Positions 33,148-42,598 of a stretch of 64,000 nt of DNA are shown here, in pieces. The stretch is taken from positions 124,001 to 188,000 of the forward strand of contig JADJWF010000005.1 of NCBI GenBank assembly GCA_016716505.1, given 5' to 3'. The number at the start of each line of letters is the position of its first letter. The first letter of the stretch is position 1. The notes under the pieces were generated by a model. The model did no database searches. It saw only the letters and a program-made list of their open reading frames with translations, and was not told where the DNA came from. The position numbers and the translations under genes are program-made. The DNA comes from Verrucomicrobiota bacterium (lineage in GTDB: Bacteria; Verrucomicrobiota; Verrucomicrobiia; Limisphaerales; J093).

Positions 33148-36100
33148 TTACGGCAACAGCACAGCGCGGTAGAAGCGGGCGCGTTCGCCCGATTCGCGGG
33201 TGTCCGTCACCGAGAGCGAGTCGCTGGTCGTGAACACCGTCTGCACGACCCGCCACTCGACGAGATCGGCCGACACCTGAATCTGGACGGTCCGCTGGGG
33301 CGGGACCCGCAGGGTGAGCGCCACCGCACCGTCGCTCACGCGGGGAGCGTCCGTAAAGCGCGGTGGGGCCGGCGGGGACGGCGGGCGGATGTCGAGGGTG
33401 ACGCGCGCGACGGCGCTGTACGCGCGGCCGTCCCATGCCTTGTAGGTGAACGAATCGTAACCCGTCGCCCCCGGTCGGGGCACGAAGACGAAGTTGGTAC
33501 CCGATCCGAATAGACGACCGCGCACGGGGCCTTTCAGAATAACGCAGCGGAGCGGGTCGCGGTCCTCGTCCCAGACCTCCAGGGTCAGCGGTGTGCGAAC
33601 GTCGGGCCGCAATTCAAGGTGCTGATCGAGTGCCCGCGGCGGCTTGTTCGGCCAGCCCACTTCGATCGTCACCGTCGCCGGGGCGCTGTCGAGGTCTCCA
33701 TCATTGGCCGCGAACGTAAACCGGTCTGGCCCGGTGTAATCCAGCGGCGGCGTGTAGGTCAGCTCCGGCGGGGTGCCGGACAACCGGCCCACTTCCGGCG
33801 GGGTCACGATGCGGAAGGTCAGGGGATCGCCTTCTTCATCGCGGCCTTGGAGAATCAGCCCCGTCGGGGTGTTCGCGCGAGCCGTCAGCTTTTGTTCCAG
33901 CGCGGTGGGCGCGGTGTTCTGATCCGTCACCTTGACGAATACCGTGGCGATCGCACTGCCACCTTGGTCGTCGGCGGCCCGGACGCGAAACTCGTCGCGG
34001 CCGACATAGCCGGCCCGGGGGGAGTACAGGAAGTTCGTCCCTGCCCCGGTGACGACACCACTGGCCGGCGGGGTCCAGACGCTGAAGACGATTGCATCGC
34101 CATCCGGATCCGTGGCCACGAGCCCGATGCGCACGGGACGGTCCACGCGGGTGGCGACCGACACGTCTTCCACCTTCGGCGGGTTGTTCACGTCCAGCAC
34201 CCGGATCGTCACGGTGGCGGGCGCGCTCTCGGAGTATGGATCAAGGGCGACATAGCGGAACGAGTCGGTTCCCACGAAGCCCTTGCGCGGGAAATACGTG
34301 GCAATCTGCGGATAGACCCACAGTTCGCCTGATTCCGGATTTTGAACCAGTCGGTACTTCAGCGCGTCGCCGTCCGCGTCCTCGCCCGCGAAGAAGATGT
34401 CGCGCTCGGTGTTGCGGTTCATCACGACTTCGAGGTTTTTGGCAATCGGCACGTCGTTGACCGGCTTCACCATGATCTTGATGAGGCCAGGGACCGGCGG
34501 GGTGTGGCCGTCGGTAACGCGGTAGCCCACCTCGACGAGACCGAACCAGTCCGGGGGCGGCGTATAGCGCAGCCAGCCGTCCGGCAGCCGCGTCAAGGTG
34601 CCGTGCTCGGGCTTGCCGAAATCTACCAGCCCGAGCGGGTCGCCATCGGGATCGAAGTCGTTGGCCAGCGGATCGAAATCCACGGGCTCGTCTTCCAGCG
34701 TGATGATTTCGTCGGTCGCTGGAATCGGGGCGTCCTCCACGGGCATGACCGTGATCCGCACGACGCCGAAAGCGAAGCCACCCTCCGCGTCCGCCACCAT
34801 GTAGGTGAACGAGTCCGGCCCGAAGTAGTCGGTCGAGGGGCGGTAGCGGACCACTCCCGGGCCGACGACCTCCGCGCGGCCGTTTAAGGGCCGACTGAGC
34901 CATTCCAGCCGCAGCGGCAGCCCCAGCGGGTGCCAGTCATTGGCCAGCACGGGGATTTCCACTTCACCGTCCTCTTCCACGGCGACCACGTCGTCGCGCG
35001 GTTGGGGCGGGACGTAGTCGGCGCGGACGGCGAAGCTGACGGCCGCCGACGCCGTGCCGCCTTCCGGGTCATGCGCTGTCACCACGAGGACCTCCTCGCC
35101 CTGCCAGGGCGGTGGCGGCGGAGTGACGATCAGAACTCGCGCAGGCGTCAGGGTCGCCACCAGATGGACCTGCCCCGCCACGGTCCACGTCAACTGGTCG
35201 CGCTCGTGATCCTCGTCGCGCACGTAGCGATCCAGTTCCACCGGCAGGAAGGCCCCACCCAGCGGGATAATCTGGTCCGGGAGAGCGTCGAGTTGCGGTG
35301 GTTGGTTGGTGCGGTCCAGCGGCGCCACATAGCCGGTCTGAGCGGGATCGCGGTGGAACATGGGCCACGGTTGGCTGGCCGCGGCGTGCGGAGTCGCGAG
35401 TTCCCAGGCGTAGAGGGTGTATCGGCCCTTGCGGGTGGTGGGGGTCGAGTCCTGAAAGTAGGCCGCATCGTCAATGGAAGCGGCCACCACATCGAGGCGA
35501 CCGTTGCCGTCGAGATCCGTCAACGTGGGCGGGGGAAACTTGAAGCGCGTGGACCCGCCGGTGGACTCCATGACGAGGGCCCGGAGTTCGGGGTGCGGAT
35601 TGAGGTCGAGCGGCGCGCCGTCCGAACGCCACGCCCGAATGCCGCCGACCATGCCGAGGTTGCCGTCGCGAACGGCGAGCAGGAGCCGCCCGGGCGAGGC
35701 GAGCACCACTTCCGGCCAGCCGTCACCATCCACGTCGCCCATCACCGGATGACTTTTGATGCCCGTTTCGCTGGTGGCGTTCACCGGCCAGCCGGGGGCC
35801 TGGAATCCGTTGTGCTGCAGCAGGTGCAACTGCCGGTCGCTCCAGGCGATCACCGCAATCTCCAGCCGGCCGTCGCCATTGACGTCCGCCAGAGCCGGCG
35901 TGCTCTCGAAGGACTGTTCGATCAGCACGGGCCACCCTTCGCGGAGCTTGCCGCCCCGCGTGAACGCATACACGCCGCCGCTGGTGCCGCTCTGGCCGGG
36001 CAACTTCGGGTCGTGCGCCGTGATGACCACTTCGTCATGGCCGTCGCCGTCGAGATCGCCCACAACGGGTGAGGAGACCAACAGGCCGTTCACCGTGTTG

Positions 36101-38760
36101 GTCCAGAGCGGGCGGTCGCTGCCGAGGCCGAAGACGCCGAGGGTGTTGCAGCTTGACACCGCGGCGATCTCGAGGCCGGGGGCCGGATCCAGATCCCCCA
36201 CGGCGGCGAACTGCCGCGGCGCGTCCAAGGTCGTGCGGCAGAAGGACAGCGGCCACTGGCGCAACACCTCGCCGCTCGCGTTGAGCACGTACAAGCCGCC
36301 CGTCTGCCAATCAGGATCCTGCGCGAACGCGATGAGTTCGAGCTGACCGTCGCGGTCGAGGTCTGCCAACGTCTTCCCCAGGTAGCCGCTCGACAGGGCC
36401 ACCGGCCACCGGCCCGGAAGTGGAGTCCCGTCGTGCCGGAAGGCATGAATCTTTCGGTCGCTGCCGGCGCTGGCAAACACCTCCAGACGCCCATCTCCGT
36501 CCACGTCGCCAACCACTGGGATGTCCGCGAAGGGAGGGCCAACGCCCAGTTCGCGCGCCCAGCGAAGCCCGCCGTCGAGCCCCAACACCAGGAGCCGGGC
36601 GGGGCGGCCGGCGGCATCGCCGGGATCCACCCGGAGAATCTCGCCCAAGCCATCGCCATCCAGATCGGCCACGCGCACGTCGCGCCAATCGTTGGTCCGG
36701 TACTCGCCGGTCACTGCCAGGTGAATGGGCCAACCGGGGCGCAGCCGCGAATCGAGATAGACCATGAAGACCCGCGATTCGCCGACGGGTTGGCCGTCCT
36801 TGAGGGCGGTCAACCGCAGGCAATGAAAGGTGTCCGGGGCCGCGCCGGAGGTGTCCCAGGTGCCCAGCGGGCCATCCACAACTTCCCGGCCGCCGCCATG
36901 AGCGAGAGAGATTCCCTGCGTGCTCCATGAAGTCGGTTTCCAACCCACGCCATGTTCGATCCGGAAGGAGCGGCCCTGCCCGAAGACGTTGCCCCGGATC
37001 GCGAGCACATCGCCGGCACGCCGGACGTCGTTGTGTCTCGGCTCGGCGATGAAGACGTTGCGCACGGTCACCACGGCCCGGTCTGAGGCCTCCTGCCCCA
37101 GCGTATCGGTGACGACCAGCCGTAGTGTGTTCACCCCCTCCGGCAGACGATCGGTGGAAAAACCCGGCACGAGCGGGCCATCCTCGACCGGCACCGACGA
37201 CTCGTGGAGGGTGGTCCAGTTTGTGGGATAGATGCCCGGACCCGCCTCGATGCGATACGATGCGAACCGCTCGCCGGCGGCGGTACCCGGAAGGTCCATC
37301 CGCCCGAAGAGCACCTCGGGCAGTTTCAGAAACGCCGACGGCAGGGGCGTCTGGATGCGGGCGGCCTTCCCGGCGTTGATGCGCCCGCCACCGATGGGGC
37401 GGTCGGAGCGCAGTTCATCCACGGAGTTGCGCAGAATCGTTTCCACCTCGGTGTTGGTAAATTCCGGCTGCCGCGCGAGGACCAGCGCCGCAACGCCGGA
37501 AACCTGCGGCGCGGCCATCGAGGTGCCGCTCAGCAGGTCGTAGCGGTTTTCGTGAAAGGTGGAAAAAATCAGGTCGCCCGGGGCGGCGAGATCCACGTAC
37601 CAGCCGAAGTTCGAGAAGATGGCCCGCCGGTCCTGTGCGTCGAGCGCCGCGACGGTGATCGGCTCGGGGTAGGCCGCCGGATAGGCGAGGGCGTCTGTGT
37701 TCGCATTGCCTGCGGAGGCCACGATGATCAGCCCTGCCCGGTGTGCGGCGGTGATTGCCTCCGCCAGCGCGCGGCTTTGATCGGTCTGGCCCCAACTGGC
37801 GTTCAGGATTCGGGCCCCGTTTGCAATCGCGTATTCGATCGCTTCGATGACATCCGACAGCATCGCCTCCCCGCGATCGTTGAACGCCTTGAGTGCCATG
37901 AGACTGACTTCCCAGCACACGCCGCTCACGCCGATGCGGTTGTTGCCCACGGCCCCGATGATCCCAGCGACGTGCGTCCCGTGAACCTGATCGTCCATGG
38001 GATCACTGTCCTCGCTCACGAAGTCGAAGCCGTACACGTCATCCACGTAACCGTTCCCGTCGTCGTCTTCGCCGTTGCCGGGAATCTCGCCCGGATTCAC
38101 CCAGATATTGGCCTCCAGATCGGGGTGGAAGTAGTCAATGCCCGTGTCAATCACCGCCACCGTGACGGCCCGACTGCCAGTCGAGTAGGCCCACGCCTCG
38201 GTCGCTTTGATGTCGGCGCCGGGTCGGCCGTTGCCCTGACCGGTGTTCTGCAAATGCCATTGACGGCCGAGGAAGAAGTCGTTCGGGAGAACAGACTGGC
38301 GGGGTGGCTGGTCGTGGGTCCGCAGGATGTAGTTGGGTTCGACGTACAGCACGGCGGGATCGCGCGCCAATCGCGCCCGCACGGCCTCGGTCGCATTGGT
38401 GTCCTGCAATTCCACCCGGACCAGGCCGTCAAACACGGACGCGGCTTCGGCTCCCATCAGCCGCGCGCGCGCCGGGTGACGTCCGACCGGGTGAACCCGA
38501 TGAATGCCGGCGCTCGCCGTCTCGAGTACGCGGCTGCGGACCGAGGGGCTGACCGCGGCAGGCTTGAACCGGACGAGCAACTGCCCGGGCGCAGCGAGGG
38601 GTGCAGACCGGTCCGTGGGCCCCGTCCCGCCCGGTTCACCGTAGTCATCCAAGTCGTTCGCCGCTCCGCGGGCAATCAAAACCAAGCTCAGCAGGCAGAG
38701 CCAACGGCTGAGCCGGGCGATCAGGACGCTGCACCGCCAGCAATGTGGGACTCGCTTCAA
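33148..38760 (-). CDS. Giant exported subtilase with FG-GAP and cadherin/Ig-like repeats
   Basis: A 1870-residue secreted S8 serine protease. A signal peptide (about 1-35) and a propeptide-like segment (LLVRFKP, 61-67) precede the subtilisin domain. Its triad is D205 (VIDTGID), H260 (HGTHVAG) and S414 (SGTSMAAP), with oxyanion N352, and a Ca-binding-like insert GNGEDDDGNGYVDD at about 228-241. About 690-1150 contain FG-GAP-like propeller repeats (GDVDGDG, ADLDGDG). About 1190-1800 contain tandem cadherin/Ig-like repeats (VEDAPIPATDE, FTYMVADAEGG and similar). The C-terminus carries the SADLVEW...RFYR tail. The start codon is TTG at 38760; no in-frame ATG serves the signal peptide. Probable role: surface or extracellular protein degradation or adhesion. 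Confidence 0.9.
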   Translation of the reverse strand: MKRVPHCWRCSVLIARLSRWLCLLSLVLIARGAANDLDDYGEPGGTGPTDRSAPLAAPGQLLVRFKPAAVSPSVRSRVLETASAGIHRVHPVGRHPARARLMGAEAASVFDGLVRVELQDTNATEAVRARLARDPAVLYVEPNYILRTHDQPPRQSVLPNDFFLGRQWHLQNTGQGNGRPGADIKATEAWAYSTGSRAVTVAVIDTGIDYFHPDLEANIWVNPGEIPGNGEDDDGNGYVDDVYGFDFVSEDSDPMDDQVHGTHVAGIIGAVGNNRIGVSGVCWEVSLMALKAFNDRGEAMLSDVIEAIEYAIANGARILNASWGQTDQSRALAEAITAAHRAGLIIVASAGNANTDALAYPAAYPEPITVAALDAQDRRAIFSNFGWYVDLAAPGDLIFSTFHENRYDLLSGTSMAAPQVSGVAALVLARQPEFTNTEVETILRNSVDELRSDRPIGGGRINAGKAARIQTPLPSAFLKLPEVLFGRMDLPGTAAGERFASYRIEAGPGIYPTNWTTLHESSVPVEDGPLVPGFSTDRLPEGVNTLRLVVTDTLGQEASDRAVVTVRNVFIAEPRHNDVRRAGDVLAIRGNVFGQGRSFRIEHGVGWKPTSWSTQGISLAHGGGREVVDGPLGTWDTSGAAPDTFHCLRLTALKDGQPVGESRVFMVYLDSRLRPGWPIHLAVTGEYRTNDWRDVRVADLDGDGLGEILRVDPGDAAGRPARLLVLGLDGGLRWARELGVGPPFADIPVVGDVDGDGRLEVFASAGSDRKIHAFRHDGTPLPGRWPVALSSGYLGKTLADLDRDGQLELIAFAQDPDWQTGGLYVLNASGEVLRQWPLSFCRTTLDAPRQFAAVGDLDPAPGLEIAAVSSCNTLGVFGLGSDRPLWTNTVNGLLVSSPVVGDLDGDGHDEVVITAHDPKLPGQSGTSGGVYAFTRGGKLREGWPVLIEQSFESTPALADVNGDGRLEIAVIAWSDRQLHLLQHNGFQAPGWPVNATSETGIKSHPVMGDVDGDGWPEVVLASPGRLLLAVRDGNLGMVGGIRAWRSDGAPLDLNPHPELRALVMESTGGSTRFKFPPPTLTDLDGNGRLDVVAASIDDAAYFQDSTPTTRKGRYTLYAWELATPHAAASQPWPMFHRDPAQTGYVAPLDRTNQPPQLDALPDQIIPLGGAFLPVELDRYVRDEDHERDQLTWTVAGQVHLVATLTPARVLIVTPPPPPWQGEEVLVVTAHDPEGGTASAAVSFAVRADYVPPQPRDDVVAVEEDGEVEIPVLANDWHPLGLPLRLEWLSRPLNGRAEVVGPGVVRYRPSTDYFGPDSFTYMVADAEGGFAFGVVRITVMPVEDAPIPATDEIITLEDEPVDFDPLANDFDPDGDPLGLVDFGKPEHGTLTRLPDGWLRYTPPPDWFGLVEVGYRVTDGHTPPVPGLIKIMVKPVNDVPIAKNLEVVMNRNTERDIFFAGEDADGDALKYRLVQNPESGELWVYPQIATYFPRKGFVGTDSFRYVALDPYSESAPATVTIRVLDVNNPPKVEDVSVATRVDRPVRIGLVATDPDGDAIVFSVWTPPASGVVTGAGTNFLYSPRAGYVGRDEFRVRAADDQGGSAIATVFVKVTDQNTAPTALEQKLTARANTPTGLILQGRDEEGDPLTFRIVTPPEVGRLSGTPPELTYTPPLDYTGPDRFTFAANDGDLDSAPATVTIEVGWPNKPPRALDQHLELRPDVRTPLTLEVWDEDRDPLRCVILKGPVRGRLFGSGTNFVFVPRPGATGYDSFTYKAWDGRAYSAVARVTLDIRPPSPPAPPRFTDAPRVSDGAVALTLRVPPQRTVQIQVSADLVEWRVVQTVFTTSDSLSVTDTRESGERARFYRAVLLP

Positions 38761-38883
38761 GTGTAATGAGCCGGATGGCCGTGGGCGCTCGATGCCACTC
38801 TCGACCCGTTCCGCAACGACGCAAGCATGATGCCAAAACCGGCGGCGGCAAACGGGGCCGTGCCACGGCCCGGGCGGGGTCAG

Positions 38884-39282
38884 TTATCCGGCCGAGGGCC
38901 GGCGGTTCTTGGCGAGGATGGGGTCCGCAGCCGGACCCGATTGGGGGACCGGCCCGAAAAGTTCTTCCGCGAGTTGCGTCAGTCGGCTGCCGGACAGGCG
39001 GAACTTGAAGCGGTTTCGCCACAGGCCGGTGCGAACCCGGTTCTCGGCGCCAAAGGCGGCCAGCTCGGCTTTGAAAGTTGCCCAATCCTGCGCGTCGCCG
39101 ACGCGTTCGATGGTGTCCAGGTCCACCTGAAAAAAGCGGGGGCGGATGATCCGCAGGATGGGCCACACCAACAACGCCCGGCGGTACAGACACCGCCGCA
39201 TTGCCCGCCGAGAGTAGTCCCGCTCGGAACAGCGGAAGCGCTCGCAGAACGCCAATTTGAACTTGTTTGGCCAGTGGCTCAA
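38884..39282 (-). CDS. Conserved-looking hypothetical protein
   Basis: A 132-residue basic, cytoplasmic-looking protein. It opens with WPNKFKLAFCERFRCSERDY and has a cluster CLYRRALL, then a hydrophobic turn and a C-terminal RTGLWRNRFKFRLSG. The pattern FCERFxC...Y...LY resembles a small family I associate with Verrucomicrobiota, of unknown function. The start is taken as TTG at 39282. It is transcribed divergently from the GDPD/glycoside-hydrolase gene. Confidence 0.6.
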   Translation of the reverse strand: MSHWPNKFKLAFCERFRCSERDYSRRAMRRCLYRRALLVWPILRIIRPRFFQVDLDTIERVGDAQDWATFKAELAAFGAENRVRTGLWRNRFKFRLSGSRLTQLAEELFGPVPQSGPAADPILAKNRRPSAG

Positions 39283-39554
39283 ACCGGCGGCACGATAGTG
39301 ACCGCAAAACGAATTGCAAGGTCATGGCAGAGGACGGACCGATGCCGGTAGCGTTCGTTCACTGTCGCTTTGGGAGGGATCAGGGCGATTGGGGAGGGTG
39401 CGGAATTGGGGCTGGTCTGCCGCCGTGCGGCAGCCTGCGGGGAGTGGACGTTAACTTTCGCTACCACCAGTTGCCCGACTTGGCTGGTGAGCTGCCTCGC
39501 CGGCCAGGGGGCTCCGAGCTTGTCGTGAGGCGGCTGGGTGGACATCGTCGCCCC

Positions 39555-42419
39555 ATGAGCGCCGTCTCCATGCCCCGCCCCTTGTCCGATCGCCGCCTCT
39601 GCCCCGCCACCCGGCACACGGCCCGCGCGGTCGCGATCCTGAGCGGCTTGCTGCTGTCGCCGTCCATCCTGACCGCCGCCGCGCCGCCGACATCTCCTGC
39701 GGTTCAACTCATTACGCGCCCGGGGCCGCTGGTCATCGCGCATCGCGGTTTCAGTCAGGCGGCGCCGGAGAACACGCTGCCCGCGTTTCGCCTGGCGCTG
39801 GCCGCGCGGGCGGACCTCGTCGAGCTGGACTACCACCACACGCAGGACGGCGTGCCGGTCGTGCTGCACGACGCCACGCTGGATCGAACCACCGATGCGA
39901 CCAATCGCTGGGCGACGACGAACATCGCCGTGCGGTCCAAGGGCGCCGCCGAACTCGCCGGCCTGGATGCCGGGCGGTGGTTTGGTGCGGCGTTTGCCGG
40001 CGCCCGCGTGCCCACGCTCGTCGAGGCGCTGGAAACCATCCAGGCCGGCGGCGTGACCCTGATCGAACGCAAGGCAGGTGACGCCGAAACCCTCGTTCGC
40101 CTGCTCCGCGAGCGCGGTTGGCTGGATCAGGTGGTGGCGCAGTCGTTTGATTGGAACTTTGTGCGGGCGGCGCATCAACTGGCACCCGAACTGGTCTTGG
40201 GCGCGCTGGGGCCGCCGTCCCATCGCGGGGGCCGGCGGTTGAGCGATGACGAGAAGGCGCTCTCGCCGGCGTTCATCGCGGAGGTGGCAGCACTGGGCGC
40301 CCGGGTGGTCGTGTGGAACCGGCAGGTGAGCGCCGCGACCGTCGCGCATGCCCACGAACGGGGTCTGCGGGTGTGGGTGTACACGATCAATGATCCGGCC
40401 GAGGCGGCGGCCTTGGTCCGGATCGGCGTGGACGGCATCATCACCGACAACGTCGCGGCAGTGCGGGCGCGGCTGCGGCCGGAGGCCGACGAATCGTCCG
40501 CCCGGCCCACAACGCGCGGTATTCCGGAGCCGCTGGCGGACCGGCCGGGCAACATCCACCTCGCCGGAGAGCCTGTTCGGATCCGGTTGCCCGAGGAACT
40601 GCCCAACGGAGTGTCCGCCTGGCGGTTGCTCGATGACCGGCACGCCGAGTTGCGCCGTGGCGCGCTGACAGCGGCGGCGGTGGCCGCGCGGGAACCGGTG
40701 GTGGTCGGCGAGCTGGGCCCCGGCTGGTATCGGTTGGAACTGGACACGCCGGAGCAGACCAACGTTGTCTGGACCTCGGCGGCGGTTCTTTCGCGGCTCC
40801 AGGCGCCGGTCCCGGGTGATTCGCCGGTTTGCGTGGACGCGGCGACGGCGTGGTTCGCCAACGGCGACGAAGTGGGCCAGCAGCGGTTCGCCAATCTGGC
40901 CGCCCTGGCCGGCGTCAACTGGGTGCGCGACCGCCTGCGGTGGAACGATCTTCAACCCGCTTCCGGACCGCTCGTGTCCGCGCGCACGACGTACGACACG
41001 GCGGCGGAGTTCCAGCACGCGGCCGGCTTGAAGGTGTTGCAGGTCTTTCACGACACACCGCCCTGGGCGCGCGAGGAGGCGGGTGCGGGCGGTCGGTTCG
41101 CTCCGGACCTGCGGCACGTGTATGACCTCGGCCGGGCGCTGGCGCAACGGTTCAAGGGGCGCGTGGCGGCGTGGGAGCCGTGGAACGAGGCGAACATCGC
41201 CATGTTCGGCGGCCACACGGTGGACGAGATGTGCGCATGGCAGAAGGCGGCTTGGCTGGGCTTCAAGGCCGGCGATCCGGAGGTGATCGTGGGTTGGAAT
41301 GTGGCCGCCGCTGTGCCCACCCCCGCCCAGACCGAAGGCGTGCTGGCCAACGAGGCGTGGCCGTACTTCGACACGTACAACATCCACACCTACGACTGGT
41401 CGCACGCGTATGCCGACCTCTGGCGGCCGGCGCGCGAGGCACTCAGCGGGCGACCGCTGTGGATCACCGAAGCCGACCGGGGCACGCCGCATCTCCAGCA
41501 GGCGCCGTGGTACGATCAAGCGCCCCATCTCGAACGCCTCAAAGCGGAGTGGCTCGCGCAGTCGTATGCCAGCAGCCTCTTCGCGGGCGCGCAGCGGCAC
41601 TTCCATTTCATCCTGGGCCACTACCACGAGCCGAACCGGATCCAGTTTGGGCTGTTGCGCCTGGACCTCACCCCGCGTCCAGCGTACGTGGCGCTGGCGG
41701 CGGTGGGCCGCTCCCTCGCGGGGGCGCGCGTGCTGGGGCGGTTGCGGCCGGGCAACGAGATCAATCTGGTGGCGTTCCGCGCGTTCCCGGACGGACAGGA
41801 GCGGGATGTACTGGTGGCATGGGCCGAGCGAGAAGTGGACTGGGACGGCCGCGGCCGCGCGTCAGCCTCGTGGGCGCCGGTCGAGAAGCTCGAGGTTCTC
41901 GGAGCGCTGGATTACCTCGGCCGTCCGGTGAAGGCAGAGCTTCCGCTGGCGCTGACCGGTGCGCCGATGTTTCTGTTTCTGCCACCGGGTCAGGCGGCCA
42001 TGCTGCCGCTGGAACCGCCCCCTCCATTGGCACCGCTCCGCCCGGGCACTGCTTCGCCGTTGGTCCTGCAAGCCCGCGCGCCGCGTGGCGCGGTGGTGCG
42101 GGTCGAGGACGTGCCGTGGTCGGAAGGCTTCGCCTACGCGGTCAAGCCCGGCGGGGTGCTGGAACTGTCCGTGTGCGGCTACAACTTCAGTGAGGCCGCC
42201 GGCCACGTCGGCGTCGGCATCGAGCGCAAACCGGCCGACTGGGAATTGGACCTGAGCACAACGGACCTGCGGATTGAGCCGCTGGGGCGGGAAACCTTGC
42301 GGGCGACGTTGCGGGTGGGTGAGACGCCGCAGACCCGCGATGGTTGGGTGGTCCTGCGCGGTGAAGGCGGTCAACTCGGCCGGCCGGCGCTGGCCTTCCG
42401 GGTCCTTGTGCGGGACTAA
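39555..42419 (+). CDS. Exported glycerophosphodiester phosphodiesterase fused to a glycoside-hydrolase-like domain
   Basis: A 954-residue two-enzyme fusion. After a signal peptide (about 20-42) comes a GDPD TIM barrel (58-310). It has HRG at 63-65, ENT from 72, metal ligands E90 and D92, and H105, and ends in the family's VYTINDP and GIITDN. Residues about 360-480 are beta-rich. A second TIM barrel (about 430-720) looks like a clan GH-A/GH39-type glycosidase, with the acid/base candidate E545 in EPWNEAN and the nucleophile candidate E639 in LWITEADRG. A C-terminal beta region follows. GDPD cleaves glycerophosphodiesters such as teichoic acid or lipid head groups; the second domain would cleave a glycan. 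ATG 39555 or 39570 gives the signal peptide. Confidence 0.85.
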   Translation: MSAVSMPRPLSDRRLCPATRHTARAVAILSGLLLSPSILTAAAPPTSPAVQLITRPGPLVIAHRGFSQAAPENTLPAFRLALAARADLVELDYHHTQDGVPVVLHDATLDRTTDATNRWATTNIAVRSKGAAELAGLDAGRWFGAAFAGARVPTLVEALETIQAGGVTLIERKAGDAETLVRLLRERGWLDQVVAQSFDWNFVRAAHQLAPELVLGALGPPSHRGGRRLSDDEKALSPAFIAEVAALGARVVVWNRQVSAATVAHAHERGLRVWVYTINDPAEAAALVRIGVDGIITDNVAAVRARLRPEADESSARPTTRGIPEPLADRPGNIHLAGEPVRIRLPEELPNGVSAWRLLDDRHAELRRGALTAAAVAAREPVVVGELGPGWYRLELDTPEQTNVVWTSAAVLSRLQAPVPGDSPVCVDAATAWFANGDEVGQQRFANLAALAGVNWVRDRLRWNDLQPASGPLVSARTTYDTAAEFQHAAGLKVLQVFHDTPPWAREEAGAGGRFAPDLRHVYDLGRALAQRFKGRVAAWEPWNEANIAMFGGHTVDEMCAWQKAAWLGFKAGDPEVIVGWNVAAAVPTPAQTEGVLANEAWPYFDTYNIHTYDWSHAYADLWRPAREALSGRPLWITEADRGTPHLQQAPWYDQAPHLERLKAEWLAQSYASSLFAGAQRHFHFILGHYHEPNRIQFGLLRLDLTPRPAYVALAAVGRSLAGARVLGRLRPGNEINLVAFRAFPDGQERDVLVAWAEREVDWDGRGRASASWAPVEKLEVLGALDYLGRPVKAELPLALTGAPMFLFLPPGQAAMLPLEPPPPLAPLRPGTASPLVLQARAPRGAVVRVEDVPWSEGFAYAVKPGGVLELSVCGYNFSEAAGHVGVGIERKPADWELDLSTTDLRIEPLGRETLRATLRVGETPQTRDGWVVLRGEGGQLGRPALAFRVLVRD

Positions 42420-42582
42420 GCCGGTCGTCCGACGCTTCCCGGGCACCGTCCGAGCCGCATCCCGATGTGGGCAGTCTTTGCGGGAGGGTCTTTCGGCTCG
42501 ACTTGACGGGTGCCCCGGGAACAATCCCCCGCCATGTTGATCGTCATCGTCCGGGCCGCCGGACTTCGGGCGAACCGCTGAC

Positions 42583-42587
42583 AAGGA
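42583..42587 (+). promoter_or_regulatory. Shine-Dalgarno AAGGA of the alcohol dehydrogenase
   Basis: AAGGA lies 11 bases before the ATG at 42599. It supports this start over an in-frame GTG/ATG region upstream that encodes no family-like sequence. Confidence 0.5.
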
Positions 42588-42598
42588 TTACGCCCACC

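Noticed and set aside
33600..34950. Tandem protein repeats read as a possible CRISPR-like or transposon repeat
   Set aside because: They are divergent cadherin/Ig-like domain repeats at protein level with no identical DNA unit.
37204..38766. Plus-strand frame of 520 codons over the subtilase
   Set aside because: Antisense shadow of a protease with all three catalytic residues visible.
39279..41627. Minus-strand frame of 782 codons over the GDPD fusion
   Set aside because: No family-like sequence, while the plus strand has the GDPD and glycosidase motifs; shadow frame.
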